Shown here: positions 34,847 to 43,174 of the stretch, piece after piece
How positions within the stretch are numbered: position 1 is the first letter of the stretch
How the letters are laid out: the number at the start of each line of letters is the position of its first letter
Source: Chitinophagaceae bacterium
GTDB lineage: Bacteria > Bacteroidota > Bacteroidia > Chitinophagales > Chitinophagaceae
DNA: 54,961 nt
Reading direction: 5' to 3'
Assembly (NCBI GenBank): GCA_947372235.1
Contig: CANBSW010000004.1
Location: forward strand, 1-54,961
Program-made: the position numbers and the translations under genes
Notes under the pieces: generated by a model
Seen by the model: only the letters and a program-made list of their open reading frames with translations
Database searches by the model: none
Told to the model about the DNA's origin: nothing

Positions 34847-35275
34847 ATGAACACTCAAAAATTTCTTGTCTCCGGTATTGTCGGAGGAATTATTTCTTTT
34901 TTTGGTGGTTATTTGGTGTATGGGTTAGTGATGATGGATTTTTTTGCGAAAAATGCCGGAACGGCTACCAATGTGATGAAAGCACCTGCTGACATGATCT
35001 GGTGGTCAATGATTGCAGGCTCAATTTGTTTTGGACTTTTGATGTCTTACATTTTCAACAAATGGGCGAATATTAATTCTCTGGGGGCCGGTGCTTCAGC
35101 GGGATTTGTAATCAGTTTAATCATGACTGCTGGGTTCGATCTGATGATGTATGGGAATACCAATATTTCTAATCTAACCGGAACATTTGCTGATATTATT
35201 TGCGGAGGTGTAATGGGCGCCTTAACCGGTGCTGCTGTAGGGATGATGAATGGGATGGGAAAGAAAGCTGCATAA
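34847..35275 (+). CDS. Small integral membrane protein, function unknown
   Basis: A 142-residue protein from MNTQKFLVSGIVGGIIS. Four hydrophobic segments are visible (residues ~7-27, 47-70, 78-103 and 112-138), with Gly-rich helices. It resembles small membrane proteins of unknown function in Bacteroidota. The frame extends 22 codons upstream, but those are not membrane-like and the ATG at 34847 gives a proper start. An intrinsic terminator follows. Confidence 0.75.
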   Translation: MNTQKFLVSGIVGGIISFFGGYLVYGLVMMDFFAKNAGTATNVMKAPADMIWWSMIAGSICFGLLMSYIFNKWANINSLGAGASAGFVISLIMTAGFDLMMYGNTNISNLTGTFADIICGGVMGALTGAAVGMMNGMGKKAA

Positions 35276-35293
35276 CAGAAGAAATGAAAAATT

Positions 35294-35319
35294 AAAAGAG
35301 CGGCATTTGCCGCTCTTTT
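35294..35319. terminator. Intrinsic terminator
   Basis: AAAAGAGCGGC pairs with GCCGCTCTTTT around ATTT. With A and T runs on both sides it can serve both strands. Confidence 0.88.
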
Positions 35320-35382
35320 AGGTATATCAGCATATACCGGATATTTTTCAGGATAGATTGGATGCTTTTATAATCTGTTATA

Positions 35383-35577
35383 CTATGTTTCTTTGTCCTT
35401 GGTACTGCCTACAAGACTGATACCCGCCATAAAAAAAATGCCGCCAAGAACCGCCGAAATGATGATCATCTTGATATTTCTTGTATTGCTGTCGCCATTC
35501 ATAAATGCAGCTCCTGCATAAATAAGTCCGATAATACCCAGGAGGGAAAGGATGATTCCCAATATTCTTTTTTCCAT
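35383..35577 (-). CDS. Small membrane protein, possibly DUF3185-like
   Basis: A 64-residue protein with two hydrophobic segments: RILGIILSLLGIIGLIYAGAAF and KMIIISAVLGGIFFMAGISLV. It starts MEKRILG. The arrangement resembles the DUF3185 type. The function is unknown. It lies alone between a terminator and a hairpin spacer. Confidence 0.6.
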   Translation of the reverse strand: MEKRILGIILSLLGIIGLIYAGAAFMNGDSNTRNIKMIIISAVLGGIFFMAGISLVGSTKDKET

Positions 35578-35685
35578 TTGGTCTTTTTAAATTTTGTAAC
35601 GCAGAATATACTTATGCATAGTTATCCTTCTTTGCATTGTCCGTTGTTACAGGATCAAATAAAAAACTTACAGGATTCTCACTTC

Positions 35686-35756
35686 CTCAAAAAAACTGCG
35701 CCCTTGCCTTTGCGAGAATATTTTTTGCACGCAAAGGTGTAAGGGCGCAGTTTGAG
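35686..35756. repeat. Large hairpin of CTGCGCCCTT words
   Basis: CTGCGCCCTTGCCTTTGCG at 35696-35714 faces CGCAAAGGTGTAAGGGCGCAG at 35730-35750, extended by CTCAAAAAAA and TTTGAG at the ends. It sits five bases from the stop codon of the DoxX-like gene and probably terminates it. Confidence 0.85.
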
Positions 35757-35760
35757 TATT

Positions 35761-37065
35761 TTATCTATTGGCTTCACTAATCCAGTGAAACTGCCTTTCG
35801 GCCAATTGAAAATGACGGTTACTTTTTTTCAGTAAAACAGATAAAGAATCATTCTTCCTGCTACCCCAGAGTTTTATGGAGTTACTGTCGGGGAAACTAT
35901 AATGCAGGGTAAAAATGGTATTGGTTGATTTTTTAAACAGGACGGTTTGTTTTGCAGTATCAGGAACAAAATTGAAATACCCTCTTCTGTATCGTTGTCT
36001 GAAAGAAGTATCGGTTGATCCCACACTGCCACCGCCGTCTTTTTCAAAGATCATATCTGTCCAGCGGAGAGTATCGCTTACAAGCGCAGGTATTGTGTCT
36101 TTGTTAACAGCAAATACAGTTACATCATAAACACCCGGCTTAATAGGTCCGTTGTTGCCGGGTTTACTCATCGACAGATAAAAATCTTTGGTAGTAAAAA
36201 ATGGCATGATGGCATATAAGCCAATAAAAATAACTTTCACCACAATACCTGTAATTCGCATCCATCTTTTTGGAAAACGGAACTGGTTAATTGTATTACC
36301 CGGAACAGCTTTATTAAATACAAAGAAATTGATCAGTCGTTTACAATCATTTATCAACAAATACAGGCAGTAAATCACGAGGTGCATTGAAAACTGCTTT
36401 ACAGGAATATCATAGCAGAGATTTAAAACCATCACATTGGTAAACACGGCCAATCCAACAAATAATCCCAGCGTAATGGTTCGCCTGTTCAGTAATAAGA
36501 TACCTGCTAATACTTCCATGGCACCGGAAAATATCTGATAAGGATTAGAATACCCTATAAACATCCAGGAGAAACGCATGGGTAAAAAATCTCCCAATGG
36601 GGTTGCCAACTGGCTTTGGTTGGGAAAAGGCATTTGTAGCGTGTACAACTTATCAATTCCATAAGCAAAACACATGATAATTACATAATACCTTACCAGC
36701 GTGCGTAACCAGTAACCGGCCATCTGATAATGGGTTCTTTTCCTGTCTAATACCCCCCATATCATTGAACTGATCAGGGCAATGGTAAGATTGCCATACA
36801 TCTCTTTCCAACTTTGAGAACTATCACCACTGCCGTTATTTACAATGGTAGTTTCTTTAAAATGAAACCACCATTTATTAAACACATCGATTACCCAACC
36901 CAGTGCCATATGTACATAATCTGTAACATAGCTGATTTGATAAATGATACTATTCAGCCATGTCCAGGGTGATATCATCAAAAGAAAATAGATGCAAAAA
37001 AAACGAAAAGTTATTTTTTGCCAAATTGGCCAGGGGCTTACCGGCATTGGTTCATTTGCTGTCAT
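35761..37065 (-). CDS. DoxX-like integral membrane protein with C-terminal soluble domain
   Basis: A 434-residue protein. About seven hydrophobic segments occupy residues 15-300, including ISSMIWGVLD, YVIIMCFAYGID and FSGAMEVLAGILLLNRRTITLG, which is reminiscent of DoxX-type helices. The last ~140 residues are soluble, with many beta strands (GVYDVTVFAVNKDTIP onward), and contain no known motif. I do not recognise the function. A 104-base spacer separates it from the divergent desaturase gene. Confidence 0.72.
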   Translation of the reverse strand: MTANEPMPVSPWPIWQKITFRFFCIYFLLMISPWTWLNSIIYQISYVTDYVHMALGWVIDVFNKWWFHFKETTIVNNGSGDSSQSWKEMYGNLTIALISSMIWGVLDRKRTHYQMAGYWLRTLVRYYVIIMCFAYGIDKLYTLQMPFPNQSQLATPLGDFLPMRFSWMFIGYSNPYQIFSGAMEVLAGILLLNRRTITLGLFVGLAVFTNVMVLNLCYDIPVKQFSMHLVIYCLYLLINDCKRLINFFVFNKAVPGNTINQFRFPKRWMRITGIVVKVIFIGLYAIMPFFTTKDFYLSMSKPGNNGPIKPGVYDVTVFAVNKDTIPALVSDTLRWTDMIFEKDGGGSVGSTDTSFRQRYRRGYFNFVPDTAKQTVLFKKSTNTIFTLHYSFPDSNSIKLWGSRKNDSLSVLLKKSNRHFQLAERQFHWISEANR

Positions 37066-37169
37066 GTGCGTATGAGTTGAGGCTTAAATATAATTAATAG
37101 TTAATGTATTTTAAGGCGACTTTAAGGATATTTTTATTGACGAATTTGAAATAGTCATATCTTACCGAC

Positions 37170-38171
37170 ATGCACGTTAAGAAAGACTTTATACATTCGG
37201 CCCAATCTGAGCCTCACAGGATACGGACAAAAGAGATCCTGAAAGAATGTCCGGATATGCGTAAACTGATCGGTAAGAACCCCTATACGATATTACCGAT
37301 TATTGGATTGGTAACATTGCAATTGGTGTTGGGAATAGTGTTAAAAGACCAACCCTGGTGGATGGTAATTGCCATTGCTTATCTCATTGGTGCATTTGCA
37401 GACCATGCATTGTTTGTGTTGATACATGAGTGCGCACACAAACTGATTTTTAAAAATCCTGTGGCCAATAAGCTTGCGGGTATTTTGGCCAATGTGCCAT
37501 TGATCTTTCCAAGTTCTGCTTCTTTTGAAACCTATCATATCAAACATCATTCTTTTCAGGGAGTTCATGAGTTGGATGGTGATCTTCCCAATTACTGGGA
37601 AGCAAAACTGATCGATAATTATTTTGTAGGTAAAGTGATCTGGCTTTTGTTTTATCCTTTTTTTCAACTATTTCGTTTTTCGAGATTAAAAGAGATCAGC
37701 CCGTTTAATAAATGGGTTGGGTTGAACTGGTTGGTACAAATATTTTGCATTGCAGTAATCAGTTATTTTTTTGGATTTAAAGCCATCGCATTTTTGATCC
37801 TTAGTTTTTTCTTTTCTGTTGGACTACATCCTTTGGGTGCACGATGGATTCAGGAACATTATTTAACCAAAGGCGAACAGGAAACCTATAGTTATTACGG
37901 GCCACTAAATACGGTTGCCTTTAATGTAGGTTATCATAACGAACACCATGATTTTCCATCGGTACCATGGAATAAATTACCACAGATAAGAAAAGATGCT
38001 CCGGCTTATTATAATACCTTGTCTTATCACACTTCATGGACCAAACTTTTTTTCCGCTTTCTTTTTGATAAGGAAATTTCACTTTATTCACGCATCGTAA
38101 GATCTAACAGGGGCAAGGTTTTGCTGGTAGATGAATCGAAGCCTGATGTTGATATTACAGTGGTTAAATAG
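37170..38171 (+). CDS. Sphingolipid delta-4 desaturase-like fatty acid desaturase
   Basis: A 333-residue membrane di-iron desaturase. The three histidine boxes are HECAH (86-90), HIKHH (123-127) and HNEHH (256-260). ETYSYYGPLN followed by FNVGYHNEHHDFP, and the ending with YSRI, closely match eukaryotic dihydroceramide delta-4 desaturases (DES1/DEGS). The N-terminal HRIRTKEILKECPDMRKLIG also matches that family. The enzyme likely introduces a double bond next to the sphingoid headgroup. Bacteroidota make dihydroceramides, so the substrate may be present. It could act on another lipid. Confidence 0.85.
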   Translation: MHVKKDFIHSAQSEPHRIRTKEILKECPDMRKLIGKNPYTILPIIGLVTLQLVLGIVLKDQPWWMVIAIAYLIGAFADHALFVLIHECAHKLIFKNPVANKLAGILANVPLIFPSSASFETYHIKHHSFQGVHELDGDLPNYWEAKLIDNYFVGKVIWLLFYPFFQLFRFSRLKEISPFNKWVGLNWLVQIFCIAVISYFFGFKAIAFLILSFFFSVGLHPLGARWIQEHYLTKGEQETYSYYGPLNTVAFNVGYHNEHHDFPSVPWNKLPQIRKDAPAYYNTLSYHTSWTKLFFRFLFDKEISLYSRIVRSNRGKVLLVDESKPDVDITVVK

Positions 38172-38382
38172 TACTATTCATTACTATACATTAACATTGT
38201 TTTTACAGTTTTATTTGCTCAGTAACTTACTTAGCCGTAATTTCGCGGCTGAAACTGAGCGACGATATATAACAGTCTCATGGGTGGTGATGTAATCCTT
38301 ACGTATTCTTCTAACGATTGAATTGGTTTTTTACTCCCTGTTTTCCGCTCAGTAATTATTAATATTAAAAAGTAGAAATATT

Positions 38383-38583
38383 ATGAAGAGTAATGTTATG
38401 CCTTCTATTGTGCAAATAGAAGCAAATGAATTAAGACAACTGGTAACCGAAGTAAGAGAAACCGTAGCAACCGGTATTGTACAGGTAAAACGCGCAAAAA
38501 CAAATACAACAAGTTTTGGTATTGTGGATCTGTGGAATATCCGCCGCGGTGCAAAAAGTGCAAGCAACTCACGCCGCTGGTAA
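38383..38583 (+). CDS. Small basic protein of unknown function
   Basis: A 66-residue protein starting MKSNVMPSIVQIEANELRQL. A predicted helix spans residues 8-32. The C-terminal half is basic and ends SFGIVDLWNIRRG and then SASNSRRW. I do not recognise the family. It is followed 32 bases later by a good terminator, and it has a 211-base spacer upstream, so it looks like a separate transcription unit. The upstream spacer holds the repeated word GCTCAGTAA at 38218-38226 and 38347-38355. Confidence 0.65.
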   Translation: MKSNVMPSIVQIEANELRQLVTEVRETVATGIVQVKRAKTNTTSFGIVDLWNIRRGAKSASNSRRW

Positions 38584-38615
38584 GGCTAAAAATTTTTCCT
38601 GAAAAACCATTTACA

Positions 38616-38644
38616 AAACCTCTGTGTGTAACAGAGGTTTTTTT
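38616..38644 (+). terminator. Intrinsic terminator after the 66-residue gene
   Basis: AACCTCTGT pairs with ACAGAGGTT around GTGTA and is followed by a T run. Confidence 0.88.
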
Positions 38645-38797
38645 GAACAGATGAATATCGAACAAGGAACAGATGAATGAGTAAGTTTTTTTTAATAAAT
38701 GAATATTGAACAAAGAACAGACGAATGATGGACCAGTTCCTTGCAGGGATGGTTTAATTAATCATTCATCTGTTCCTTATTCATCTGTTCGATATTC
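38645..38797. repeat. GAACAAGGAACAGATGAAT family fold-back array
   Basis: Forward words at 38645-38680 (GAACAGATGAATATCGAACA then AGGAACAGATGAATGA) and 38701-38731 face complementary words at 38764-38797. It starts straight after the terminator and ends at the stop codon of the GNAT gene. Confidence 0.88.
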
Positions 38798-39322
38798 CTA
38801 GATTTCTTTTCGCAATATCACCATCCCTCTAAATTCTTCTTTCATTTGCGGAAAGGGCAGTGTTAATGTGCCACAAATGGCATATCCCAATTTTTGATAG
38901 AAAGCAATGGCATCTGCACTGGAATCCATTGCTTTGAGAAAGAGAGTATTTTTGTTGTGCAGTTTTGCAATATCCTCGCTAAATAACATCAGGTTCTTAC
39001 CAATGCCTTTTCCTGCAATGGATTTGTGGAGATAGATGCGTTCTATTTCAAGGCAGTTTTTATCTTCAAATCCTTCCAATACTGCATTGATCCTGATCTT
39101 CAGGTAGCCAGTGGGTTGTTGATCATTGTTGTAAACGATATAATGCAGGTTGTTTGGATCAGCCAGTTCCTTTTCCAGTTTTGAAGCGGTATAAGCATAT
39201 TCATACATATACCAGTCTGCACCGCCCGGATTCCAGAGATGCAGGTAATACTCGCGGTAGATGGATCTTGCCAATTCCACCAATACAGCTGAGTGTGCGG
39301 TATTTATTGCTATGATCTTCAC
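38798..39322 (-). CDS. GNAT family N-acetyltransferase
   Basis: A 174-residue acetyltransferase. The acetyl-CoA binding motif is IYLHKSIAGKGIGKNLM (the R/Q-x2-G-x-G/A type), with the C-terminal ALAFYQKLGY-like DAIAFYQKLGYAICG. Substrate unknown. The start is a GTG at 39320-39322. A TAATTTTG box ends five bases upstream of it, so the message would be leaderless. Confidence 0.9.
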   Translation of the reverse strand: MKIIAINTAHSAVLVELARSIYREYYLHLWNPGGADWYMYEYAYTASKLEKELADPNNLHYIVYNNDQQPTGYLKIRINAVLEGFEDKNCLEIERIYLHKSIAGKGIGKNLMLFSEDIAKLHNKNTLFLKAMDSSADAIAFYQKLGYAICGTLTLPFPQMKEEFRGMVILRKEI

Positions 39323-39326
39323 AAAT

Positions 39327-39334
39327 CAAAATTA
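39327..39334 (-). promoter_or_regulatory. Promoter -7 box for the GNAT gene
   Basis: The minus strand reads TAATTTTG, a perfect TAnnTTTG match, ending four bases before the GTG start codon at 39322. Confidence 0.55.
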
Positions 39335-39520
39335 AAAGGTTTGGCCGGTTTCAGCATATTGAAAATAAAGAACGGATTAAGGAACACCTGAATGACAAGA
39401 TGCTTGTTTACCGATTATATCCCTATCTTCCCCTAATCCATCAACAAAAATTTCCTGCTTGGCTGAAAAAAAATGATTTTAAGGAATCAAACATTATTAA
39501 CCAACCGAACCAACCTTGTT

Positions 39521-39874
39521 ATGAAAAAAATTTCCATTATTGCTACTGTTCTGGTAGCCATGATCGTGTTTTCTTATTGTAGTTCTTCTAAAAAAGCGGC
39601 TGCACCAAAAGTAATTCCTAAAATGACTTACCAGGCAAACATTTCGCCAATCATTCAGGCAAATTGTGCGCCTTGTCATGTACCTGACAAAGGGGGTAAT
39701 AAAAAACCGCTTGATACCTATGCTTCATTTGTTGCACAATATGATGAAGCAGTACGTCGTATTCAATTGAATCCTACAGACAGAGGATTCATGCCAAACC
39801 GCAAACCAAAATTATCCGACAGTACCATTGCTGTTTTCAAACAATGGAAAACAGATGGTATGTTAGAAAAATAA
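39521..39874 (+). CDS. c-type cytochrome lipoprotein
   Basis: A 117-residue protein from MKKISIIATVLVAM, with a lipobox ending in Cys20 (IVFSYCSSS). The haem-binding motif ANCAPCH lies at residues ~47-53 and the probable sixth ligand Met is in GFMPNRKPKLS. It resembles small monohaem cytochromes that end electron chains or act as modules beside planctomycete-type cytochrome domains. The frame extends 16 codons upstream, but the signal peptide fixes the start at 39521. Confidence 0.85.
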   Translation: MKKISIIATVLVAMIVFSYCSSSKKAAAPKVIPKMTYQANISPIIQANCAPCHVPDKGGNKKPLDTYASFVAQYDEAVRRIQLNPTDRGFMPNRKPKLSDSTIAVFKQWKTDGMLEK

Positions 39875-39923
39875 TTAGCTGATCTGTTTGTTTCGTAAAA
39901 CTGATTGCTGCTATTGAAAGGAA

Positions 39924-40640
39924 CTACTCATATTCCTTATCGATGGCAGCAATTATTTTTTTAGACAGGTTAATCACAAGGTCATATCTGTAAAGTATTT
40001 CTTCGGATGAAGCCAATGTGCTACAAACATTTTGAGCTTTGTCGTAAGTTAAAATAACAGGGAGGTTACTGGTTCCGTCGGGGTTTCTTTTTATGTTTTC
40101 ATAAAAGAACATCATCAGAAGTTCTTTTCTTTTTGTGTAAGAATTGGTAGATGCCAGCAAACTTGGTATGTTTTCCTGGTAAAGGTCCAATATATCATTT
40201 TGCAGTACCGTATTTTCAATGGTACTGATCTTTCCGCTTGATTTAAAGCCCTGGTAACGGCCATCATTAGGCAATAATCCGGTTGTATTGAAAAGATATT
40301 GATAATATCTGCGGATACTGTCGTTGTTAACCGGTATTCCTTGTTTTTGGTGGATAAAAAAACGGAAAGTAGTCTGTGACGAATCAAAAGATTTCTTGTC
40401 AAGCTGCATTTCCTTGATATCATTTTGAAGATCTGTTTTCAATCCGGTTAAAAACTCTTTCACCTGTTTTTGTTCATTGCTGTGTTCTCTTTTTTTTTCC
40501 AGAAATGCCGCAAGCGAAACGGCAAAAACAATGATTAATATTTCTATACCGATCTCTTTGGTTTTTTTCCAAAAAGGCAAAGAAGCGTTTTTCCAGATCT
40601 TATATGCTTTCATGCTATGCCCGGTTATTTCATGTTCCAT
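39924..40640 (-). CDS. DUF6090-like membrane-anchored protein
   Basis: A 238-residue protein with one membrane segment (IGIEILIIVFAVSLAAFLEKKREHS), typical of the DUF6090 type. The remaining 170 residues are alpha-helical and likely periplasmic, with a central Phe-rich stretch. Function unknown. The start could be the second Met (MKAYKIW, 40613) rather than 40640. Its 3' end faces the cytochrome gene. Confidence 0.75.
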   Translation of the reverse strand: MEHEITGHSMKAYKIWKNASLPFWKKTKEIGIEILIIVFAVSLAAFLEKKREHSNEQKQVKEFLTGLKTDLQNDIKEMQLDKKSFDSSQTTFRFFIHQKQGIPVNNDSIRRYYQYLFNTTGLLPNDGRYQGFKSSGKISTIENTVLQNDILDLYQENIPSLLASTNSYTKRKELLMMFFYENIKRNPDGTSNLPVILTYDKAQNVCSTLASSEEILYRYDLVINLSKKIIAAIDKEYE

Positions 40641-40750
40641 AATGGAATTTATTTTTTGTTGACCAGATTTGAAAACGTGTAGTTGTAAACAGGTTCAAAT
40701 ATAATAAGGAAATAAATTCTTTTTCTGAAGAAGAAAAGATCAAAATAAGT

Positions 40751-40984
40751 TTATTGATTTTTCAAAACAGCCTTTATTTTTTCTTTGGCTTCCGGGGATA
40801 ATGTAGCATGTAAATGTTCATGCAGGTGTTTTGCATTTCTGCCGATAAATCCGCTCTGCATCTCAAATTTTCTGCATAAGCTGCACATGGCAAGATGGGC
40901 ACGTAATTGCCATCTCTCAATCCAGGAAAGTTTCTTCTCTTCTTTTTTAGAAACCAGATACGTTGCTTTTTTACAGCTGATCAT
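40751..40984 (-). CDS. Putative anti-sigma factor (zinc-binding type)
   Basis: A 77-residue protein with the ZAS-like motif AHLAMCSLCRKF (H-x3-C-x2-C) that binds zinc in anti-sigma factors. It starts three bases after the stop codon of the ECF sigma gene on the same strand, which is the usual order. There is no membrane segment, so it would be a cytoplasmic anti-sigma factor. Confidence 0.7.
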   Translation of the reverse strand: MISCKKATYLVSKKEEKKLSWIERWQLRAHLAMCSLCRKFEMQSGFIGRNAKHLHEHLHATLSPEAKEKIKAVLKNQ

Positions 40985-40987
40985 ATA

Positions 40988-41554
40988 TTATTTTAAATTG
41001 ATCCAGTTTTTTTCTAAACAAGTTCGTAATTGAAGTTTGGCCCTGTGTATCAACACCCAGTAATTAGACGATGTGATACCCAAAGCCTTACAGATCTCAG
41101 CCGCATCAAGGTCTTCCATGTATTTCATAGAGAAAACGGCCTGTTGTATTTCCTGCAGCTTTTTTTTACATCCATTCAGGATCTTGTAAAACTCTTTATT
41201 ATCCATTTTACTGGCATAATCCATAGCCCAATCAGTCGGTTTATCTTCTACGGTCCAGTGTTCCTCGCTATCAAAAAACTGATCAGTAGCTGATGTTTCA
41301 GCCATTGGTTGTACAATATCCCTGGCCTTCTTTCTGTAGTGGTCAATAATCTTGTTTTTGCAGATAGTAAACAGCCAGCTTTTTTCAGAAGCTTCTCCTT
41401 TATAGGAATCCCGGGCTTTCCAGGCACTGAGAAAAGTTTCCTGTACAAGATCTTCTGCAATTCCGGTATCATTGATACGTGCCAGTGTGTAACTATACAA
41501 TGCATCTCCATACGCATTGATCCATTGATCGGGCTTGAGTTTGTTTTCCGGCAT
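40988..41554 (-). CDS. ECF-type RNA polymerase sigma factor
   Basis: A 188-residue sigma-70-family factor. Region 2 has ALYSYTLARINDTGIAEDLVQETFLSAWKAR with the core-binding motif, and KSWLFTICKNKIIDHYRKKAR for promoter melting. Region 4 is the helix-turn-helix from LNGCKKKLQEIQ to KLQLRTCLEKNW, with the reading helix around ICKALGITSSNYWVLIHRA. The linker between regions 2 and 4 is about 60 residues long. A cognate anti-sigma-like gene lies three bases downstream. No target gene is evident. Confidence 0.93.
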   Translation of the reverse strand: MPENKLKPDQWINAYGDALYSYTLARINDTGIAEDLVQETFLSAWKARDSYKGEASEKSWLFTICKNKIIDHYRKKARDIVQPMAETSATDQFFDSEEHWTVEDKPTDWAMDYASKMDNKEFYKILNGCKKKLQEIQQAVFSMKYMEDLDAAEICKALGITSSNYWVLIHRAKLQLRTCLEKNWINLK

Positions 41555-41765
41555 TTAAATGATTAGGCATTGAAAATACAAAATAATAAAATATAACACT
41601 GATGGGAAGTTTTAGAACTGTTTGATCAGATATGTGAATAATGTAAATCAATACCATCAATGTGTAACAGTACAGGAGAGGATAGGGATGATATTTGTAA
41701 GGTAGTTGAGATGGTTGTTAATAAAACTTCAAATCGTTTTTTCATATAGCAGTTAGTTTTGGTAC

Positions 41766-41794
41766 AACCCCTGTTTTTACAGGGGTTATTTTTT
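41766..41794 (+). terminator. Orphan intrinsic terminator in the 41555-41840 spacer
   Basis: AACCCCTGT pairs perfectly with ACAGGGGTT around TTTT and runs into ATTTTTTG. No gene lies upstream on this strand, because the ECF gene points the other way. It may end an unrecognised RNA or attenuate an upstream promoter. Confidence 0.75.
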
Positions 41795-41828
41795 GTGGCA
41801 TATTTCAAGCTTAGCAGGAATATTGGCT

Positions 41829-41836
41829 TAATTTTG
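41829..41836 (+). promoter_or_regulatory. Promoter -7 box for the RlmL-like gene
   Basis: TAATTTTG is a perfect TAnnTTTG match, ending four bases before the ATG at 41841. This again predicts a leaderless mRNA. Confidence 0.6.
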
Positions 41837-41840
41837 CCCG

Positions 41841-43031
41841 ATGGATGTATTTACTACCCCAAGCCGCATTATCATTACCTGTCATAAATGGTTATCACCT
41901 GCTTTACAGGCCGAAGTGAAGGAATTGGGATTTTCTGTCGTTCGTTCTTTTCAAACCGGTGTAGAATTGTCAGGTACAGTGGAGGATTGTATTCGTCTAA
42001 ACCTGAATCTCCGGTGTGCCAGTCAGGTTATGTATTCGTTAAAAGCCTTTACCTGTAATGATCCTGATGAGTTATACAATAACCTGTTAACGCTTCCGTG
42101 GGAAAATTTTATTGCAGCGGATGGCTATTTCTCGGTTACCAGTAATGTGTTTCATACCACTATACAAACCAATTTATTTGCCAATCTGAGGGTAAAGGAT
42201 GCGATTGTAGACAGGATGCGAAATAAAACCGGAAAACGTCCATCCACCGGTTCAACATTATCAGGAGCAGTTGTGTATTTGTTTTGGAAGCATGAGGAAG
42301 CTGAAATATTTTTAGACACTTCTGGTGAAACGCTTGCCAAACACGGCTATCGGAAATTACCCGGTAAAGCACCAATGCTGGAGGCTTTGGCTGCCGCTAC
42401 CATTTTATCTACCAAATGGGATCATCAATCACCATTCATCAATCCTATGTGTGGTTCGGGAACACTGGCTATTGAAGCAGCATTGATTGCAACCAACAGA
42501 AGGCCCGGTTTATTAAGGTCGAATTATGCATTTATGCATCTCATAGGATATAATGAGGAGGTTTATCTGAAAGAAAGGGCAAAACTTACTGAACAGATCA
42601 AGGAGAGAGAAGGATTACAGATCATTGCATCAGATAGAAGTGATCTTGCCATCAGTACCACTAAAACCAATGCCGCTGCTGCAGGAGTAGAAAATCTGAT
42701 CCAATTTGCCACCTGCGATTTTGAAAAGACCGAAGTGCCTGAAAAGGCAGGAGCTGTGATCATGTTCAACCCCGAATATGGGGAACGTTTGGGCGATGAG
42801 ATCGAATTAAATGCCACTTATGCCCGTATGGGTGACTTCCTGAAGAACCAATGTAAAGGATATACTGGCTATGTGTTTACGGGTAACCTTGATCTTGCAA
42901 AAAAAATCCGCCTGAAACCCAGCAGGCGAATCGAATTCTTTAATGCCACCATTGATTGTAGATTATTAGAATATGAATTGTATGCAGGTACAAAAAGAGA
43001 AGATAAGCTTTCAGAAAAGCAAGATGTTTAA
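41841..43031 (+). CDS. THUMP-domain class I RNA methyltransferase (RlmL N-terminal type)
   Basis: A 396-residue protein. A THUMP domain covers residues ~1-160 and the methyltransferase motif I is INPMCGSGTLAIEAAL. It resembles RlmL/Trm14 enzymes that make N2-methylguanosine. The usual catalytic NPPY is replaced by NPEY in IMFNPEYGERLGD. It lacks the RlmK half. The start codon overlaps a leaderless promoter. Confidence 0.88.
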   Translation: MDVFTTPSRIIITCHKWLSPALQAEVKELGFSVVRSFQTGVELSGTVEDCIRLNLNLRCASQVMYSLKAFTCNDPDELYNNLLTLPWENFIAADGYFSVTSNVFHTTIQTNLFANLRVKDAIVDRMRNKTGKRPSTGSTLSGAVVYLFWKHEEAEIFLDTSGETLAKHGYRKLPGKAPMLEALAAATILSTKWDHQSPFINPMCGSGTLAIEAALIATNRRPGLLRSNYAFMHLIGYNEEVYLKERAKLTEQIKEREGLQIIASDRSDLAISTTKTNAAAAGVENLIQFATCDFEKTEVPEKAGAVIMFNPEYGERLGDEIELNATYARMGDFLKNQCKGYTGYVFTGNLDLAKKIRLKPSRRIEFFNATIDCRLLEYELYAGTKREDKLSEKQDV

Positions 43032-43174
43032 AGTGAACACTGGTTAGTTTTTAATTTGCTTTATGTCCCGGCAGGAACAAAAGCTTTATACCATCCCAAA
43101 AAATCCTGCCACTAAAATTATCTTATACCTGAATTGCGTTATTTTGGTGCCGTAAATTTTAATCAATCTCTACG

